Source of the DNA: Vicugna pacos
Lineage: Eukaryota > Chordata > Mammalia > Artiodactyla > Camelidae
Direction: 5' to 3'
NCBI RefSeq assembly: GCF_048564905.1
Contig: NC_132992.1
Span: forward strand, 92,269,001 to 92,333,000
Length of the DNA: 64,000 nucleotides
Every line of letters starts with the position of its first letter. The stretch's first letter is position 1. The notes below the pieces were generated by a model, which worked only from the letters and a program-made list of their open reading frames with translations, searched no databases and was not told the origin of the DNA. The position numbers and the translations under genes were made by a program. Below are positions 37,127-47,215 of this stretch, one piece after another.

Positions 37127-38183
37127 AAAAACAAGACCAAACTAAATGCTATCTACAAAAGACCCAGTTTAAGTATAAAGACACAGGTAAACAAAAACAA
37201 AAGGGTGGAAAAAGAGAGATCATACAAACACTAACATAAGAAAACTGGGTTGTCTATGATAACAGGAGACAAAGTAGACTTTAGAACAAGGAGTATTCCC
37301 AGAGAAAAGAGGGACATTTTGTAATGATAAAATGTTCAGTTCACCAATATGACATCAAAACAAAAACATGTATGTTTCCAATAACAAAGCATCAAAATAC
37401 ATGTAGCAAAACAACGGAGAGAACTGAAAGATGAAATGAGAATGCACAATTGATTTGAGGATGTTGCCTTCTCAGTAATGAAGAGAACAAGTACACAGAA
37501 AATCCATAAAAAGCAAGATTCGAATTACACTGGACTTTTCTTCAGAAACTATGGAGGCAAGAAGGGAGTGGAGTGAAATTTTTAAAGTGTGGAAAGAAAA
37601 ATATCTACCAACCTAGAATTCCATTTCTAGTAAAGTTATCCTGCAAAAACGAAGTAGAAATACTTTCTCAAAGAAACATGATATAGATCAGAAACTCAAA
37701 TCTACAAAAAGAATGAAAGCGCATAAGAAAAGGAATGGAGGAAGGTAAAATAAAATATTTTATTTTTATTATTCTCAATTGAACTGCCAGAAAACATCTT
37801 GTCCAAAAAAACAATAATAGTAACAATGAATTCAGTAATTATACTTGAAGAAAAGTAAAATAAAGGGTAGCAATATTTTAAGGGATAAGATGGAGGAATT
37901 GCAAATGCTCTGTTATAAAGTACCTGCAAGTCCCATGAAACTATATCATGTTACTTGAAAATAGACTTGGATTAGCTGCAAATGAATATTGCAAACTCTG
38001 GAGCAGTCACTAAAAATAATTTTTTTAAGGAATATAATTAACACACTAAGAGAGGAGAGAAAATTGAATCATAAAGTGTTGAATTAAAACCACAGAATGC
38101 AGAAAAAAGAGTGAAAGACAAAAAAGAAACAAAAGCAAGAGCAATGAATGAAAAACAATAACATGATAGACATTAACCCAACA

Positions 38184-38760
38184 TCTATGGTCTGAACGTT
38201 TGTGGTCCCCCAAAATTCGTATGTTGAAATTCTTCCTAGTCCCCAAAGATGATAGTACAGTTGAACAACATGGATTTGAACTCTGCATATCCACTTATAC
38301 ACAGATGTTTTTCAATAAATACGTCCTACAGCACCACACAGTCAGTGGTTGGTTGAATCCTCAGATACAGAACCACAGATACAGAGGGCTAACTATGAAG
38401 TTATATATATATATAAAACCGTGCATAGGTCGATGCCCTTAGTCTCCATGTTGCTGTGTTCTTCAAGGGTCAACTGTATTAGGAGATCGGGGCTTAGATC
38501 TTGAGGGTTGAGCCCTCGTGAATGGGATTAGTACCTTACAAAAGAGGCTCTAGAGAACTCCCCCGCTCCTCCCACATGTGAGGGCACAGAAGGAAGAGTC
38601 TAGTTATGAAACAGGAAGAGGACCCTCACCAGAACAGACCATGTTGGCACCCTGATCTCAGATGTCCAGCCTCCAGAACTATAAGCAATAAATTTCTATT
38701 GTTTATAAGCCACCCAGTCTGTGGTATTTAGTTATAGCAGCTTGAATGCACTAAGACACC
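38184..38760 (+). mobile_element. MLT1A0-type LTR fossil (ERVL-MaLR), solo, split by a Tigger MITE
   Basis: CTATGGTCTGAACGTTTGTG start, TTGAGGGTTGAGCCCTCGTG, ATGGGATTAGTACCTTACAA, CAAATTTCTATTG-type end and AGCCACCCAGTCTGTGGTAT, TTATAGCAGCTTGAATGCAC, CTAAGACACC end. Matches an MLT1A0 LTR of nearly full length with no internal viral sequence. It lies in the linker of the surrounding L1. Eutherian-age family. Confidence 0.85.
38258..38476 (+). mobile_element. Tigger-type MITE (TcMar) nested in the LTR
   Basis: Begins CAGTTGAACAACATGG and ends CAAGGGTCAACTG, imperfect inverted ends of the 'cagttgaccc' Tigger family. TTCAATAAATACGTCC lies inside. Bounded by TA at 38256-38257 and TA at 38477-38478, the exact target duplication of mariner-type elements. 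About 219 bp, no coding capacity. Confidence 0.88.
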
Positions 38761-41612
38761 TACTATATCAACAATCTCTTTAAACATCAGTGTCTAAACA
38801 CACCAATTAAAAGACAGAGATTGTCAGAGTGGATAAAAACAAGGCCCACCATAAATAGTCTACAAGAAGCCCACTTTTAACGTAAAGACTCTGCTAGATG
38901 AAAAGTAAAAGGATAGAGAAAGTTATACAGTGCTGGTACACCAAAGGAAAGCTGAAGTAGCTACATTAGTTTCAGACAAAGCAGACTTCAGAGCAAGGAA
39001 AATGACCAGAGATTTTAAAAAAGGGGGGCACTGGATAATGATACTGGGGTCAATTTCCAAGAAGACATAACAGTCCTTGATGTATGTGTGAGGGTCAAAA
39101 TACATGAGGCAAAATCCACTAAAGCTACAAGGAGAAATAGATTAATCCACTATTACAGTGGGAGACTTCAACACTGTCTATCAGTAATGGACAGACCCAG
39201 CAGGGAGAAAATCAGTCAGCACAGGCGTGAAATGAATAGCTTTGTCAGTCAACCGGCTCTTAGTGACACCTGCAGAATACTTCATCCAACAACAGCAGAA
39301 TACACATTCCTCTCACAAAATGTTCACCAGGATAGATCAAATTTTAGGTCATAAAATATACCTCCACAAGTTTAAAAGAATAAAAAGTATAAAACATGCT
39401 CTCAGACCACAATGGATTAAACAAGAAATCAAGAACAGAAAGACAACTGGAAAAAAAATCCCCAAATACCTGGAGACTAAACAACCCACTTCTGAATAAC
39501 ACAGCAATCAAAGAATGAATCTCAAACAATATTAATAAATAGTTTGAACTAGATGAAAATAAAAATACAGCTTCTTAAAATTTGTGAGATGTGATGAAAG
39601 CAGTGTTTAGAGGGAACTTTTTAGCATTTAATGTATGTATTAGAAAAGAAGATCTAAAACCAGTCATCTCAGTTTTCACCTTAGGAAACTAGAAAAAGAA
39701 GAGCAAATTAAACCCAAAGTAAGCAGAAGAAAAGAAATAATAAAAATCAGAGCAAAAATCAATAAAATTGACAACAGGAAATTAGTAGAGAAAAGTAGCA
39801 AAACCCAAAGCTGCTTCTTTGAAAAGATCAATAAAATTGATTAACTTCTAGCCAAGGTAATTAAGAAAAAGAAAGACACAAATTATTAACATCAGAAATG
39901 AAATAGAGGCCATCACTACTGATTCCATGGACACCAAAAGGACATAATAAAGGAATATTATGAAAAACTCTATTCCCACAAATTCAGTAACCTAGATGAA
40001 ACAATCCAATTCATTGAATATACATCTTACCAAAACTCACACAAGAAGAAATAGATAATTTCAATAGGCTTGTATCTATGAAAGAAATGGAATCAGTAAA
40101 TAATAACCACATGAGTTCACTAATGAATTCTATCAAACATGTAAGGAAGCAACTATGCTGGTTCTCTACAATCTCTTCCAGAAGATCAAAGCAGAGGGAC
40201 TATTTCCTAACTGATTCTGAGGCCAGTATTACCCTAGTGTAAAAACCAGACAAAGACATCAACAGAAAAGAAAACTACAGACCAATATAAATCATGAATG
40301 TAGATGGAAAAATCTTCAACAAAAGATTGACAAATCAAACGCAAAAATGTATAAAAAGAATTATACACCATGACCAACTAGGCTATTCCAGAATGCAACA
40401 CTATTTTGGCATTTGAACATCAATGAATGTCATCCATCACATTAACAGGTAAAAAAAGAAAAATCTTATGATCATATTAACAGATGCAGGAAAAGCATTA
40501 GAAAAAATCCAATACCCATTCACGATAAAAATCCTTCTGTAAACTAGTAAAAGAAAGGAAATTCCTTAACGTGAGCAAGAACAAATACAAAAAAAAAAAA
40601 AAAACTAACATCATACTTGATGGTGAGAAACAATGCTTTCCTACTAAGATGAGGCACAAGCCAAGGTCCTTCTCACCACTCCTTGTCAACCTCGTACAGA
40701 ATTCCTAGCAAATGCAGTATGACAAAACAGGAAATAAAAGATCTACAGACTAGGAAGGAAGAAATAAAACTGTGTTTGGTGATGGCATGATTGTCTATGT
40801 AAAAAATCCCAAAAAAGTCAATAAAAGCTTTTTGGAACTAATGAACAATTGTAGTGAGTTTGCAGGATACAATGTTAATATCATCACTTTTTCACATACC
40901 AACAATGAACAACTGGAACTTGATATTAAAAACCCAGTACTACTCACATGAGCACCAAAAAAAAAAAAAGAGAAATACTCAAGGTATAAATCCAATAAAA
41001 TATGTTCAAGATATATATGAGGAAAACAGTAAAATGCTAATGAATGAAATAGAAGATATAAATAAATGGAGGGCTATTGCATATTTATGAATAGGAAGAG
41101 TCAATATTGCTAAATTTTCAGTTCTTCCCAACTTGATCTAAAGGTTTGACACAATCTCAATCAAAATCCCAGCAAACTGTTTTGTGAATATAGACAATCT
41201 TGTTCTAAAGTTTGTTGGAAGAGGCAAAAGAACCAGAATAGGCAACTTAATATTTAGAGAGAAGAGGAAAGTCAAAAGACTTCAGTATCTTCTGCTATGA
41301 AGCTATAGTCATCAAGGCAGTGTGGTACTGGTCAGAGAGTAAACAAACAGACCATGAAACAGAATAGAAAGCCTAGAAATAGACCTCACAAATGTAGTCA
41401 ACTGACCTTTGACAAAGGAGCAAAGATAATTCAATGGAGAATGTAGGCTCTTCAACAAATTCTGTTGGAACAACTGGTTATACACATGCAAACAAATAAA
41501 TCTACATGCATACTTACATCCTTCACAAAAAATTAACTCAAAATGGATTGCAGACCTAAATGTAAGCCACAAAACTATAAAAATCCTAGAAAATAATGTA
41601 GGAGATAACATC

Positions 41613-42204
41613 GCCTCTCCTGACCTGGTTCTCCCTGGGCTGTGCCCCCTGCAGCCCCCTTTCATCCCCTCCCCCTGAGGATGGTTTCTCATGCCCAAGG
41701 CAACCTGGCACAGGTGCTTCTTCTCACTGCCACTTTCCCAAGCAGCTTGTAGAAGGAGATGTTTCAGTGCCTCTGGCTTCTTCCTTTGTTATTCTTGCTA
41801 TTATTTTTTTCCTGCTTGCCCCTTGGCGGCATGGAGAAGGGACTCAGGCTGCTGGCATGTAGATCAGGAGGGGGAGAAATCTCACCCAGTCCTCCTCCAC
41901 CTGCACCACCACTCCCCGATACCTACCTGCCCAGGTGGCTGGGGGCATGGGAGACAGTCTTGCTGGGGCATGTGGCCATGCAACTGGATATCTTTTGCCA
42001 GGTCCATGTGTGTGCATGCGTGCATGTGCACCTATTTGGGAAGATGTGTTCTCTGCACTCACAGTGTGCGCACTTTGTCTCCCCACTGTATGTGCTGGTG
42101 GGTGGATGTGCCTGTGTGGTGTGTCTCCTTTGACCCAGGTGCATCTGTCTGTGATCTGTCTGTGAGTGGCCCCCCGAGCCTTGTCTCAGCTCCACCCTAG
42201 TTCA
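41613..42204. other. GC-rich segment of unknown origin inside an L1
   Basis: ORF2 sequence stops at about 41612 (GTAGGAGATAACATCG) and resumes at 42205 (TTTTTAAAATTTAAG). Between them lie about 590 bases of unique GC-rich sequence with no L1 character. The L1 sequence expected there (about 0.3 kb of ORF2) is missing, so the segment replaces rather than simply interrupts. No poly-A tail or clear flanking duplication. An open plus-strand frame of 169 codons (41691-42200) has Cys/Trp/Pro-rich low-complexity content and no recognisable domain. A perfect purine-pyrimidine alternating stretch is at 42005-42031. Confidence 0.6.
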
Positions 42205-42955
42205 CTTTTTAAAATTTAAGAACAAACGAACTAATTGTATAAATAGATAAAAGATTTTTGAAGGCCACTGACAAAGGATACACCCAGGGCTAACAGCATG
42301 TGAAAAGATACCCAGCATCACGAGGCCCACGTGAGAGGCAAGTGGAGGAGCCCCCAGAGACACCAGGATGGCGAGGATGTGGAGAAACTGGAACCATCAA
42401 AACAAAACACAACCCCAAGACATGTGCTGGTATGCATGTAGCACGGCCCGCCCAGCGTGCAAAGCAGTTTGATGATTTCTTAATAGTTGAAATACCCTTA
42501 TCTGATGACCCAGAAACCTCATGTATAGGTGTTTACCCAAGAAAAATGAAAATATATGTCCATAAAATAACATACCCAAATACTCAAAGCACAGTCATTC
42601 ATAATAGCCCCAAACTGAAAACAACCCAAATGCCCGCTAACAGGTGAATGGATAAACAAACGGTAGTGTATCCATGCAATGGAATCCACTTAGCAGTGAC
42701 ATGGAAGCCTAGCAAAAATATTATGCTGGACATTAAAATCCAGACCTGAAAGCAGACACAGTACATGGTTCCATCCTTTCACAAGGAAGTCCTTCAGTGG
42801 CTGCTTGTGGTCAGAGGGAGATGGGGAGATGGACCACAAGAGGGAGAACCTTGGGGACAAAATGTTCTGTCTTGATTGTGACTGTGGTTACCACAGGTCA
42901 CATTTGTCACACCTTACAGAACTGTCCCCTAATAAAATCAAGTATCAAAAATTTC

Positions 42956-43470
42956 TAACATACTTAAAATAGGTGGTTTACTTGTAGAAGGGATAGTGTC
43001 TCCAGAGAGAGAAAATAAACTCTTTTCCTTATTGTTTACAAATAAAGACGCTTGCAATTATGCCTTTCACTACGGAGTGTGCTACAATAAAGCCAAATTA
43101 GAGGAACAGCTGAAAGCATAGAAATTAAATATAAAAGCTTCAAATTGATCATAAAATGGAATCAACACATGACAAATGCCTGTCTGAAAAAAAATGAGGA
43201 CCTGAACTGATGGAATAGTTTGCAGCTGTGCCACTGGCCAACTCACAGCTGTAAATCAACATGCCTGAATGAACGAGTCCCAGCCTCCCTCAGTCACCCA
43301 CTGGACGTGCAGCCTCAGGCAAGCAAGCTAATGCTGGCTCCTCAGATTCCTAGAATTCTGAGTCTGAAAGCCATAATGCTATTTTTAAGGACAAGGATGA
43401 AACCTCCAGGAGATGGGTATCACTGATTTTATTTATGAGGATCTATGGGAGGCATAAGAATCAAATAATC
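42956..43470. other. No recognised feature
   Basis: AT-rich then mixed unique sequence after the L1 tail. 43205-43435 has a short open frame (68 codons) without family resemblance. Confidence 0.5.
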
Positions 43471-43574
43471 AGGGGGAGGGTATGGCTCTGTGGTAGAGCA
43501 CGTGCTCAGCATGCCCAAGGCCCTGGGTTCAATCCCCAGCACCTCCACTAAAAAATAAATTAAATAAATAAACC
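43471..43574 (+). mobile_element. Camelid tRNA-derived SINE (Vic-1-like)
   Basis: GGGGGAGGGTATGGCTCTGT is the tRNA-like 5' end, GGTAGAGCACGTGCTCAGCA the A-box region and GGTTCAATCCCCAGC the B box, then CACCTCCACTAAAAAATAAA and an AAATAAATAAACC tail. This is the Ala-tRNA-derived camelid SINE as I remember it. Internal Pol III promoter boxes are recognisable though diverged. No clear target duplication seen. Confidence 0.88.
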
Positions 43575-43640
43575 GAATTACGCCACCAAGAAGATAAGTT
43601 TGCTTTTTTTTTTTTTAAAGACTCAAACAAGCAAGCAAGT

Positions 43641-43840
43641 CTGCTGGTGAGAAGTTCCCTTAGTTGTCCTCCGTCTGAGAGAGTCTTTATTTCATCTTCA
43701 TTCCTAAAGCATATTTTCAGCAGATATAGAATTCTATGCTGGCAGTTCTTTTTTTCCCCCCAGCAATTTAAAAATGTTCCACTGCCCCTGACACTCATGG
43801 TTTCTGTGGGAGAAATCTGTAGTCATGGAGTCACTGTCCC
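43641..43840 (-). mobile_element. L1 ORF1 fragment, antisense
   Basis: CTGCTGGTGAGAAGTTCCCT, AGTCTTTATTTCATCTTCAT, AGATATAGAATTCTATGCTG and TGTGGGAGAAATCTGTAGTC are antisense ORF1 C-terminal landmarks of old L1 copies. Confidence 0.7.
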
Positions 43841-44210
43841 CAGGCTGGGACAAGAAAGAACAAACACACAAGAGAGGAGGGGTTCCCTGGCTCTCTCTGA
43901 CTGTGGTCCCCAGGGCGGAAATAGAGGACTTCTCTTCGGACTTGTTCTGTTCATACTCAGGGTGTAGTTCCAAGTCTTCAGCTGCCTTGAATTCAAACCA
44001 GGAAATGCACAGGAAGACACAGGAAGATGTGTGGAAGGGGGACACTTGCTGCCTGGGCAGCCTTCCTCCCTCAGCCTGTTACTATCCCCATTTAGGGGTC
44101 CTCAGAGAGCTACTGCATGTGTCCTGTCCAGGGGCCAGTTTCATCCAGTGGGAGACACAGTGGAATGTACTTACTCCATCTCCATCCCAATTACGTTCCC
44201 ACACCTTTCT
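43841..44210. other. No recognised feature
   Basis: Unique sequence; short overlapping frames on both strands only. Confidence 0.5.
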
Positions 44211-44340
44211 GTTCTAACACATTTCAAGTTCCACCAGGGCAGAGACTGAGTCTAGCTTATTATTCACTACACAGCCTGACTTTAGCAGAGTGTTTTTCAC
44301 ATAGTAGCTCCTCCTCTAAAATTCACTGAATAAATCAATA
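44211..44340 (+). mobile_element. L2 LINE 3' end
   Basis: CCACCAGGGCAGAGACTGAG, CACTACACAGCCTGACTTTA and CACATAGTAGCTCC then ATTCACTGAATAAATCAATA, matching the L2 3' end order ('gggcagggacc...', 'cacatagtaggcgctcaataaat'). Ancient mammalian LINE fragment. Confidence 0.7.
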
Positions 44341-44450
44341 AGCAGTGAAGACTGAATTAGATGATGTTTGTGAAGCAACGGCACAACGCCTGTCACGAAG
44401 ATGTTCAATACCAGTAAATGATAATGTCTATTATCACCTGCAGAGACTTG
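44341..44450 (+). mobile_element. MIR SINE 3' part
   Basis: GAATTAGATGATGTTTGTGA, GGCACAACGCCTGTCACGAA and GTTCAATACCAGTAAATGAT resemble the MIR 3' half. Ancient, diverged. Confidence 0.45.
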
Positions 44451-45140
44451 AAACCTGCCGTGTCTAGCTGCTTTAGTTAACAGAGACACATTCATAGCAG
44501 AGCTGGAAGCTCCTACAGGTCACTAACCTATTGATGTAAATGAGGCACCTCTCCAAAGATGTTGTCCATAAGCCGTCCCCAGATCTGAGTTTATTGTACC
44601 GAATGCTGTTCAGAAGAATAATAGGACTGTTTTGCACACGCGTGCGTGTGCACACATACACACACACGCAAACCATGTCTACATTAGAGTTCTTTGAAAG
44701 AGGACTTCCTCCATTTTTTGCATTGCTTCAAGTGACAAATGGGAGGTTGTATATTTTGGGGGAGCTTTCGGTACCCAACACTTTGAACAGATGTGCGCCC
44801 TCTCTCCTCCACAAAGTGACACTGCAGAACATCCCAGGGGCACATTCACACGCAGCTTCTCACACGAGAGGTGGCGCCGGGGCCAGGCAGGCTCTTGCCT
44901 GCTCAGCTGGCTGCGCAGTGGTCCTGTCCCACATCTCCTGTTCAGCCTTCTCCTTCTCCTGTTCACTAGACAAGCCGGTGCCTCGCACCAGCAGACATTA
45001 AACGGGGAGCCTATTGCAAGACAGTGTGGGGAATGCAGCTTCCAGCCCTCCAGTCCCTGCTCTGCAGGAAGTGAGCCAGGTAGAGAGACGGCCGTGTCAT
45101 TGCTCATTGTTACCTCTTATTGTACGGAATTACATCACTA
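44451..45140. other. Unique sequence with a purine-pyrimidine alternating tract
   Basis: No repeat family or exon recognised apart from the tract at 44633-44670. Open frames on both strands at 44540-45107 overlap and show no domain. Confidence 0.5.
44633..44670. repeat. Alternating purine-pyrimidine tract (Z-DNA candidate)
   Basis: 38 consecutive bases alternate pyrimidine-purine without a break, rich in CG, CA and TG steps. An inverted repeat TGCACACG/CGTGTGCA (44633-44640, 44645-44652) lies at its start. Such tracts can form Z-DNA under negative supercoiling. Confidence 0.85.
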
Positions 45141-45780
45141 GATTTCCCAAGCTTGAACCACCTTTTCATTCCTAAGACAGATGTGGTCTTCTAGCAGATT
45201 GCTGTATTTTCTTTGTTAAGGTTTTCGTTGGGACTTTTTGCACTATTTTCGTAAGTGGGGTGGCCTTTATATTTTCTGCGCTAGTCTTGTCTGGATTTAG
45301 TGTCAGAAACGTCATTGAATGAGCTGGAAATCAGCTCTTTCTGTCCTGTGGAATCGTTTATGTAAGTATAATATAGGAACCATGTATTCTTTTAACATTT
45401 AAAGCATTTCTGATAAAATCATGTAGGCCTGTTTGGTTTTGTTTGTTTGTTTATTTCTGTTTTGTTTTGTTTTTGTATGTGTAGCCCTCGTATCACCTCT
45501 TGCATTTGTTCTATGGCTTGTTCCTCTTTTCAGATTTTTCCTCTCTGGGAGGTACACTTTAGTTCATCCATTCGCAATTATTTCTAAATGGCTTTGAGTT
45601 TTGTTTTTAATTTTCTTTTAAACTCAAGTTATCTAGAATATTGTTTTTTAATTTGCAAGCAGATGGATGGATTCTTTCTTAATGTGGCAGAAATATTATT
45701 CATTGATGCTGACTGCAATTTTCTACTTCTTCTTTGCTTTCGGAACCCACGTTTCATTCAGGGTGACAATACTCCCGGCT
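45141..45780 (-). mobile_element. Old L1 ORF2 fragment, antisense
   Basis: AGCTTGAACCACCTTTTCAT, TCTTCTAGCAGATTGCTGTA, TTGTTAAGGTTTTCGTTGGG, TGAATGAGCTGGAAATCAGC and AAATCATGTAGGCCTGTTTG are antisense reverse-transcriptase region landmarks. Very diverged; a (TTTG)-rich patch at 45437-45475. Confidence 0.7.
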
Positions 45781-45955
45781 CTCAGGCATGAATCATGGTT
45801 TGTCTAAAGTGATCCTGGAACACCTGCTCCCGGCTCCCTGTTACTCTCCCAGTCCCCCTGGGGAGCAGCGTAGCCACACGACCCCACTCTGGCCCCTCTT
45901 GTCCTGCTTTGCTGGTGGAAAAGCAGCACCTGAACTTACAGTACAGCTTAGAAAG

Positions 45956-46185
45956 GTAAGCCCAGACTGGGTCCAGCTCCAGGCTCCATCCACTATTAAC
46001 TACGTAACTTTGGACAAGTTACTGAATCGCTCTCTGACTCAGTTTCCTCATCTTGAACCTACGTTGTGAGTTGATGTGACTATTTAATGAGTGGAAAGAT
46101 GTGAGGGCTTAGAGCAATGATTGGCACAAAGTAATTCAGACAAAATATCATTACCATGATAATAATAATTATTACCAATGCTATC
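45956..46185 (+). mobile_element. MIR SINE, near full length
   Basis: CCAGCTCCAGGCTCCATCCA, TTGGACAAGTTACTGAATCG, CTGACTCAGTTTCCTCATCT, TTAATGAGTGGAAAGATGTG and GATTGGCACAAAGTAATTCA follow the MIR core and 3' order. Well preserved for an element of this age. Confidence 0.85.
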
Positions 46186-46540
46186 GTCATCAGCATCTTG
46201 GGACCATGAGGACAAAGAGCCAACATAATGAGAATACAGAGCGGAGGAAGGAGAGGGCTCGGATCCCCAGTGGGGACTGCGAGCAGAGCCTGGGAACCCC
46301 ACCTTCAGACACTCAGAACGGCGAGCGCCCTGTCTCAGGTCCTCCGCTCACTTCCATGCAACGCGCTCTGACTGACACGCCTGGTTACCTTTCTCATTAA
46401 CTCTAAGCTGATGCCCAGAGCGAGCCTAGGCTCTGGAGGAACATCTGTGAACAACAACAAAAAACCCTCTCTGCTTCTCAGAGTGGCCTTCCTTTTAGAC
46501 TAATTTCCAACTGTGTTTCACTGAAGTCAGAGGAAGTAGC
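46186..46540. other. No recognised feature
   Basis: Unique sequence leading into the CpG island; no exon or repeat recognised. Confidence 0.45.
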
Positions 46541-47215
46541 CCCGTGAGCTCAGGGGAGCGCAGGACGGACGCGCCCTTCATGAGCTCAGAGTCTTGCCGG
46601 AGGACGAGGCCCCCACCGCCAACACACCCTCCCAGCGGGGCGGCACTGGGGACCGAGCACCCGCACCCACGGGGTCAGCCTCAGCCCGGACGGGCACGCT
46701 CCTTGCGCCCGGAGCCCCCGGGCGCGCCCTGCCGAAAGCGCTGTCCCCAGGGGCCGGTCTGCGCCGGCGCCCGGGACCTCCGCTAGCGCCACGCGTCGCC
46801 AGGGCGGACGCGGCCCCCCGGCGCGGCTGCCAGGGAGCCGGGCGAGGAGGCCGGGACGCGCGTCCCGCCGCCGGCGGTGACGCTCCGTGCCCGTCGCAGA
46901 GCAGCGCGGGGCCCCTGCGGACTCCCGTCGGGAGCGGGACGTCTCCTGCCGCCTGTACGAGAGGGGCACACGGTTCCGCTGTCGCAGAGGGAGGCGCGCA
47001 GGGACCCTGGCCGGAGCCCCCCGTCTCGCTTCCGCTCTGCTCACCTGCGAGCGCTCAGAGAGGAGGCGCTGGAGCACCGGGCTGCGTCCTTCGGCGGCAT
47101 CAGCAGAGGTTCGGGAGAAACCCGCACTCCCGCCCCAAGAGCCCCTCGCCCGCCCCCGGGAAGGGTCTGCCGCCGCCGCGGGCAGCGCGGGCCACGAGCG
47201 GAATGGGCTGAACCC
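46541..47215. promoter_or_regulatory. CpG island
   Basis: Sequence is very GC-rich and keeps its CpGs: 46741-46800 alone contains ten CpG dinucleotides, against the usual depletion in the rest of the window. It sits in unique, repeat-poor DNA, with AT-rich sequence returning abruptly after 47215. Long open frames run through it on both strands (up to 214 codons, minus, 46586-47230), but they are Arg/Pro/Gly/Ala-rich and match no family, as expected of chance frames in CpG DNA. Likely role: promoter of an unseen or non-coding transcript, or an orphan CpG island. Confidence 0.8.

Larger units (their letters stand above)
26946..37518 (+). mobile_element. Host L1 (sense): 5'UTR, ORF1, linker, ORF2 start, heavily interrupted
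   Basis: Own sequence: 26946-27902 (5'UTR and early ORF1; AATGACAGAGATGATGGAAT near 27792), 28581-29437 (rest of ORF1 and linker; GAATTCTACATCAGTGAAAA, TTCACCACCAGCCAGCCTAC), 35802-36240 (linker) and 37127-37518 (ORF2 endonuclease start; TGCTATCTACAAAAGACCCA, ACATTTTGTAATGATAAAAT). The pieces rejoin in phase with the L1 map, so they are one copy split by three insertions. The endonuclease part stops near 37518, where another L1 begins. ORF1 survives only as short frames (for example 27689-27907). Confidence 0.75.
37519..42955 (+). mobile_element. L1, sense: ORF1 3' end, ORF2, 3'UTR, interrupted
   Basis: Starts within ORF1 (GAAACTATGGAGGCAAGAAG, TACCAACCTAGAATTCCATT). Linker to 38183, then an LTR fossil is inserted, and ORF2 resumes at 38761 (AATTAAAAGACAGAGATTGT). 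Endonuclease around 39100-39500, reverse transcriptase around 39700-40990 with FGDGM at 40778-40789 in place of FADDM. ORF2 continues to 41612, where a GC-rich segment replaces about 0.3 kb. The C-terminal region and 3'UTR run 42205-42955 (GAATGGATAAACAAACGG, AGTACATGGTTCCATCCTTT). Many stops; no functional frame. Confidence 0.75.

Noticed and set aside
41691-42200. Open frame of 169 codons in the GC-rich segment inside the L1.
   Set aside because: Cys/Trp/Pro-rich low-complexity composition, and no domain. It coincides with the foreign segment rather than with any codon bias, and other frames in it are nearly as long.
43471-43574. tRNA-Ala-like gene candidate.
   Set aside because: The A and B boxes are present, but the rest does not fold as a mature tRNA and the 3' part is the SINE tail.
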